IMG/VR virus record: IMGVR_UViG_3300032287_003559
Span: 62,001 to 126,000 of that record
Source: a virus
DNA length: 64,000 bases
Direction: 5' to 3' (one strand)
Position numbers and translations under genes: made by a program
Part shown: piece by piece, positions 60,184 through 64,000 of the stretch
Position numbering within the stretch: the first letter of the stretch is position 1
How the letters are laid out: every line of letters starts with the position of its first letter
Notes under the pieces: generated by a model
The model's database searches: none
Told to the model about the DNA's origin: nothing
The model's input: only the letters and a program-made list of their open reading frames with translations

Positions 60184-60220
60184 CCAAGAACTCATTATAA
60201 TTAGCAATGAGTTCTTTCTT
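60184..60220 (+). terminator. Terminator before talC
   Basis: AAGAACTCATT/AATGAGTTCTT stem of 11 pairs, then TCTTTTT. The talC ATG follows 6 bases later, so talC transcription must start within or read through it. A CTTAACCA and a TATAAT occur in the hairpin region. Confidence 0.88.
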
Positions 60221-60225
60221 TTTGT

Positions 60226-60891
60226 ATGAAGATCTTTCTAGATACAGCAGACGTTTCACTTATCAGTTCAGCATACGACACGGGATTACTTGATGGAGTC
60301 ACTACAAATCCCACTCTAATCCTCAAAAGTGGCAGACAACTTCAAGAAGTTATTAATGAGATTGCAAATATATTCCCAGAGTTAGAAAGCATTTCGGCAG
60401 AAGTCGTTGCAGATACTGCAGAGGAAATGCTTACAGAAGCAAAGTATTATTACACAATTTCTCCAAGCGTTACTATCAAAGTTCCTTGTACTGTAGAAGG
60501 ACTGAAGGCATGTAAGTTCCTATCAAAGCAAGGTATTAAAACAAACGTAACCTTGGTGTTCTCAGTCGCACAGGCAATTCTTGCATCAAAAGCAGGAGCA
60601 ACATTCATCTCACCATTCGTAGGTCGTTGGATGGATAACTCAATTGATGGTATTGAGTTGATTAAAAATATTCGTAAGGTATTTGACCGTTCAGGTACAA
60701 CCACACAGATTCTTGCAGCATCTCTTCGTGATGTAAGGCAGGTAGAACAATCTGCTCTTAATGGCGCAGATGTGGTTACAATTCCTCCAGTAGTATTCTG
60801 GGCAATGTATAAGAACATTATGACTGAAAAGGGACTGGAGTTATTCCAAAGGGATTGGGAGGAAGTTCTTAAGTCTAAAGGGGAAAAATGA
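60226..60891 (+). CDS. talC: Transaldolase (TalC-type)
   Basis: 221 residues, the short TalC/FSA-like form. Transfers a dihydroxyacetone unit in the non-oxidative pentose phosphate pathway. KIFLDTADVSLISS near residue 2, GVTTNPTLI near 26, the Schiff-base Lys in SVTIKVPCT near 84, and VTLVFSVAQAILASKAGATFISPFVGR (residues about 107-133, outlined) are all typical. Cyanophages use it to redirect carbon away from the Calvin cycle. Confidence 0.97.
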   Translation: MKIFLDTADVSLISSAYDTGLLDGVTTNPTLILKSGRQLQEVINEIANIFPELESISAEVVADTAEEMLTEAKYYYTISPSVTIKVPCTVEGLKACKFLSKQGIKTNVTLVFSVAQAILASKAGATFISPFVGRWMDNSIDGIELIKNIRKVFDRSGTTTQILAASLRDVRQVEQSALNGADVVTIPPVVFWAMYKNIMTEKGLELFQRDWEEVLKSKGEK

Positions 60892-61388
60892 AAAAGTTTA
60901 ACGATATAGTTTTATCGGTTACGATTGGAATCATAGATTTCCTGTATCGTAATCATCCAATACAAAGATTCTGGGTGCTTGAGACTATTGCACGAGCACC
61001 ATACTTTGCATTTTTAAGTGTTCTTCATTTGAAAGAATCATTAGGATTAAGGGGAGAAGACCACTTATACCTTATGAAAGAACACTTTGCTCAGACAGTA
61101 AATGAAACTGAACATCTGGAGTATATGGAAAGCATCGGTGGTGCTGATCGTTGGGTGGATCGTTTATTCGCTTGGCACTTGGTTCTGGTCTATTACTGGA
61201 TTATGGTTGGTTACTATTTTGTTGATGCTGTGGATGCTTACCATATAAATGCAGGTATTGAACTGCACGCAACTAAAACTTATCTAAATTACCTCTGGGA
61301 ACATCCAGACGATAAAAAGATTGCTAGTATTGCCGCTGATGAAATGAATCACTATATTGAACTCACACGGGCTATGGAATTAGTTTGA
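60888..61388 (+). CDS. ptox: Plastoquinol terminal oxidase (PTOX/alternative oxidase)
   Basis: 166 residues of the diiron alternative-oxidase family. The metal motifs are seen in order: FWVLETIARAPYFAFLSVLHLKESLG (residues about 25-50, LET motif), NETEHLEYM near 69 (NEMEHL), the WHLV helix, and IAADEMNHYIEL near 145 (the ExxDExxH motif). It passes electrons from plastoquinol to oxygen, relieving over-reduction when carbon fixation is blocked. Overlaps talC by 4 bases. Confidence 0.94.
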   Translation: MKKFNDIVLSVTIGIIDFLYRNHPIQRFWVLETIARAPYFAFLSVLHLKESLGLRGEDHLYLMKEHFAQTVNETEHLEYMESIGGADRWVDRLFAWHLVLVYYWIMVGYYFVDAVDAYHINAGIELHATKTYLNYLWEHPDDKKIASIAADEMNHYIELTRAMELV

Positions 61389-62713
61389 TGAAAAATATAA
61401 TAATCTTTGGTGCAACAGGAGACCTATGCCGTAGGAAACTAATTCCTGCTCTTTATGAGCTGCATAAGAAGAATCTACTTTCAGAAGATTTTGTGATTAC
61501 TGGAGCATCCAGAACACAACACAGTAAGCAGAGTTGGTTACACACGCTTGGTTCTTATCCAGAAGATTTCATTAATCGCTTGGATTATGTTGTTTGTGAT
61601 TTGTCTGATGCAGAAAGTCTAAAGAAACTGAATATGGGAGAAGATGCAACATTCTTTCTCTCAGTTCCTCCAGAACGATATGGTGATGCAGTTCTCAGTT
61701 TGAAATCAACAGGTTTCATTGATGATCCGAAAACTAGTAGGATCATTATTGAAAAGCCTTTTGGATATAATCTACAATCTGCAGAAGAACTGCAAGTAAT
61801 TGTAGAAGAAAATCTTCGTGAAAATCAGGTTTATCGTATTGACCATTATCTTGGAAAGGATACAGTCAATAACATTCTTGCTACAAGGTTCAGTAATATT
61901 CTTCTTGAACCTCTGTGGAATCGTGATTATGTTGAGGAGGTTCAAATCTTTGCAACTGAAACGATTGGTTGTGAAGGACGAGCACAGTATTATGAAACTG
62001 CTGGTGCTGTAAGAGATATGTTACAGAACCATATGCTTCAATTGCTTGCCCTGATTGCGATGGAAGCACCTTGTAAGAATAATGCAAAGGAGATTCGTAG
62101 AGAGAAGGTCAAAGTTCTTTCTGCAGCACGTCTTGGAACTAAACTGGTCTGCGGTCAGTATTCTGGATATAAGAATGAAAGTGGTGTAGACTACAACTCC
62201 CAGACTCCTACATTCGTTGCTGGTGATATTTACATTGATAATTGGAGATGGCAGGGAGTTCCTTTCTACTTTATGACTGGTAAGAAACTACCAGTATCTT
62301 GCGTTGAGGTTGTAATCAAACTTAAAGCACCACCAGTTCGTTTATTTGGCGAACATCAATATAATGATCGTATTGTGATGAGGTTCCAACCAGATCCTCA
62401 TTTTGATATTCAGATCGATATTAAATCTCCTGGACTTGATGATAAGATTGAAACTGCTATCTTGAAACATAATTATCCTGAAGGTGCTATTGATGGATAT
62501 GTAAAACTTTTTTATGATGCGGTCAATCAAGACCAATCACATTTTGTTCATTCAGAAGAAGTGCTAGAATCCTGGAGAATTGTTGATGAACTTCTTTGTG
62601 TTGGGGATTCTTGTCCTATCAACACAAGACCTTATTCTTATTCTGGAACTTGGGGTCCAGAGAAACAAATACAAAAAATTACTAAGTGGGATTATCCACT
62701 AAAACTTGTTTAG
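61388..62713 (+). CDS. zwf: Glucose-6-phosphate 1-dehydrogenase
   Basis: 441 residues from ATG 61388 (TTG 61385 is in frame). First enzyme of the oxidative pentose phosphate pathway, making NADPH. The coenzyme motif FGATGDLCRRKLIPAL near residue 7, the substrate motif RIDHYLGKDTVNN near 146-158 with the catalytic His/Lys, and IIEKPFGYNLQSA near 121 are clear. Slightly shorter than bacterial forms (about 480). Confidence 0.96.
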   Translation: MKNIIIFGATGDLCRRKLIPALYELHKKNLLSEDFVITGASRTQHSKQSWLHTLGSYPEDFINRLDYVVCDLSDAESLKKLNMGEDATFFLSVPPERYGDAVLSLKSTGFIDDPKTSRIIIEKPFGYNLQSAEELQVIVEENLRENQVYRIDHYLGKDTVNNILATRFSNILLEPLWNRDYVEEVQIFATETIGCEGRAQYYETAGAVRDMLQNHMLQLLALIAMEAPCKNNAKEIRREKVKVLSAARLGTKLVCGQYSGYKNESGVDYNSQTPTFVAGDIYIDNWRWQGVPFYFMTGKKLPVSCVEVVIKLKAPPVRLFGEHQYNDRIVMRFQPDPHFDIQIDIKSPGLDDKIETAILKHNYPEGAIDGYVKLFYDAVNQDQSHFVHSEEVLESWRIVDELLCVGDSCPINTRPYSYSGTWGPEKQIQKITKWDYPLKLV

Positions 62714-62722
62714 GAGAAAGTT

Positions 62723-63766
62723 ATGAGAGTAGGATTAATTGGTTTAGGGCGGATGGGAGAAGGAATGTCCCGTCGTATGATGAAAGCAGGTATCGAAGTT
62801 TGGGGATATCGAAGGAATTATGAAAAAGCAAAAGAAGCATTTGAAAACGGATATGTTAACGGTGTTGCAGATTCTATTCAAAGCCTTGTTCAAATAGTTA
62901 AACATAAACAAAGTGGCGTGTCTGATGTATATGGGTCAGGTATCTTTATGATGGTTGTACCAGCAGAAACAGTAGAGGAAACAATCGATGAGTTACTACG
63001 ATTTTGTGGTGAAGGAGATATTATTATTGATCATGGCAATAGCAATTTTAAAGACAGTCGGAAGAGAGCAGAACGTTTGGCAAAGATGGGTATCCAATAT
63101 ATTGATTGCGGTACTAGCGGTGGTGTTTATGGTCTGGATCGTGGATACTGTCTTATGGTTGGCGGTGGAAATACTGCAGTCGCCACTTGTAAAAGCATTT
63201 TTGATGCCCTCTCCCCAGATATTCACTCTGCCCCAAGGACTAACCCCTGCGACAACGTAACCTCTGCAGAGCACGGTTGGTTGCATTGTGGTGGTCCAGG
63301 AGCAGGACATTTTGTGAAGATGGTGCATAATGGTATTGAGTATGGTATTATGCAGGCATATGCTGAAGGGTTCAACATTCTAAAGAGTGCAAACAATGGA
63401 GCACAATACGTCAAAGAAGGAGATGCAGAGGTCGCACCTATGGCAGATCCAGAAAGTTACTGCTATGATATTGATGTTGCTGAAGTGGCTGAGTTATGGC
63501 GTCGCGGTAGCGTTGTTAGTAGCTGGTTACTTGACCTTACTGCTGATGTGTTGCGCAGCAGCCCAGAGCTTAAACAATTCTCTGGTGGAGTATCCGACAG
63601 TGGTGAGGGTCGCTGGACTGTTACTGCCGCTGTGGATCTGGGGGTTCCCGCTCCTGTCATCACCACTGCTCTTTATGAAAGATTTAATTCACGCAATCTG
63701 GGCACTTTCGCTGCCAAGATTCTAAATGGTATGAGATATATGTTTGGGGGACACCACGTTAGATGA
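62723..63766 (+). CDS. gnd: 6-phosphogluconate dehydrogenase (short Gnd type)
   Basis: 347 residues, the short form without the long C-terminal tail. Oxidises 6-phosphogluconate to ribulose-5-phosphate with NADPH. NADP motif GLIGLGRMGEGMSRRM near residue 4, DHGNSNFKDS near 99, DCGTSGGVYGLDRGYCLMVGG (residues about 129-150, outlined) and HNGIEYGIMQAYAEGF near 200 show the substrate sites. Completes the oxidative branch with zwf; talC connects to the non-oxidative branch. Confidence 0.96.
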   Translation: MRVGLIGLGRMGEGMSRRMMKAGIEVWGYRRNYEKAKEAFENGYVNGVADSIQSLVQIVKHKQSGVSDVYGSGIFMMVVPAETVEETIDELLRFCGEGDIIIDHGNSNFKDSRKRAERLAKMGIQYIDCGTSGGVYGLDRGYCLMVGGGNTAVATCKSIFDALSPDIHSAPRTNPCDNVTSAEHGWLHCGGPGAGHFVKMVHNGIEYGIMQAYAEGFNILKSANNGAQYVKEGDAEVAPMADPESYCYDIDVAEVAELWRRGSVVSSWLLDLTADVLRSSPELKQFSGGVSDSGEGRWTVTAAVDLGVPAPVITTALYERFNSRNLGTFAAKILNGMRYMFGGHHVR

Positions 63767-63891
63767 TTAGTTCGGAGACATCTTATAAACTGGCTGAGAT
63801 CATTCGTGATACTTGGCCAGGTCTTTACAGGAACTCAAAAGTATCGTATAATAAAACACCTTCCATAAATAATTTTCAAAACTTAAATCAT
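63767..63891 (+). promoter_or_regulatory. Region between gnd and the glutaredoxin gene
   Basis: 125 bases. It contains a TATAATAAAAC -10-like stretch near 63848 and an ATAAATA late-like element near 63865. It is also open in the glutaredoxin frame from ATG 63763 (43 extra codons), but the codons do not look conserved. Confidence 0.5.
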
Positions 63892-64000
63892 ATGAAATTC
63901 ACAGTATATTCGAAAGATGGTTGCCCCTATTGCAGTAAAATCGAACAGGTGCTACAGTTATCCAATCTTGAGCATGTAGTGTATAAGCTTGGAACTGATT
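63892..64000 (+). CDS. grx: Glutaredoxin, 5' part
   Basis: 36 residues seen before the window ends (KFTVYSKDGCPYCSKIEQVL...). CPYC is the active-site motif. It would reduce NrdA or other thiol enzymes. The ATG at 63892 puts the motif near residue 11, as normal. Runs off the right edge. Confidence 0.92.
   Translation, partial: MKFTVYSKDGCPYCSKIEQVLQLSNLEHVVYKLGTD

Noticed and set aside
60179-60201. CTTAACCA plus TATAAT as a second Pho-type promoter (talC)
   Set aside because: Only one unit matches and the bases are part of the terminator stem; coincidence is more likely.

Overview
The window is part of the genome of a T4-like cyanophage (a myovirus of marine Synechococcus or Prochlorococcus). 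It carries the T4 replication core in cyanophage order (gp45, gp44, gp62, regA, gp43, uvsX, gp41, gp61, nrdA, nrdB). It also carries cyanophage auxiliary metabolic genes (hsp20, mazG, psbA, two hli, PTOX, talC, zwf, gnd, pstS), a tRNA array and T4-type late promoter octamers (TATAAATA). Almost everything is on the + strand; one four-gene island at 54801-55535 is on the minus strand.

Layout. 1-11107: clamp, clamp loader with a dam methylase inserted between its two subunit genes, regA, hsp20, a pair of small paralogues, DNA polymerase, UvsX, a 2OG oxygenase, helicase and MazG. 11137-18252: late block of Lys/Ala-rich and structural proteins, one with an embedded nucleotidyltransferase domain, plus tRNA-Ala. 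18371-23735: primase, ribonucleotide reductase and a GIY-YIG nuclease. 23891-29204: lysozyme-like protein, a lipoprotein-like protein, about ten more tRNAs with small ORFs between them, dps, an HNH endonuclease and a Phd-like antitoxin. 29404-48312: a 19-kb surface-glycan island of about 22 genes (GDP-fucose synthesis, RfbH dehydrase, UDP-galactopyranose mutase, GT4, GT6, GT11 and GT25 transferases, methyltransferases and a RuBisCO-like protein). 48313-53568: host-like porin, S-adenosylhomocysteine hydrolase, PstS behind a Pho-box-like promoter, two Hli proteins and a peroxiredoxin. 53598-54811: peptidase C39-like and GH24 lysozyme domains that appear to be joined by -1 ribosomal frameshifting. 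54801-55535: minus-strand nuclease island. 55604-57964: mosaic tail fibre. 57970-64000: psbA with a group I intron, an HNH endonuclease, talC, PTOX, zwf, gnd and the start of a glutaredoxin.

How the parts work together. The replication block copies the phage genome; NrdAB and MazG supply and tune nucleotides. The talC/zwf/gnd set can push host carbon through the pentose phosphate pathway to NADPH and ribose, while psbA, hli and PTOX keep light harvesting and electron flow going. The porin and PstS may act together in phosphate uptake, because both are preceded by 8-bp repeats at 11-bp spacing. The glycan island can make GDP-L-fucose and contains the two transferase families that build ABO/H-type structures.

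The signals I rate highest are the frameshift-fused lysin, the RuBisCO-like protein inside the glycan cluster, the fucose/GT11/GT6 set, the recurrent terminator-promoter composites, the GC-rich cassette in the tail fibre, and an unassigned structured RNA in the tRNA array. All calls come from reading the sequence; no database search was run.
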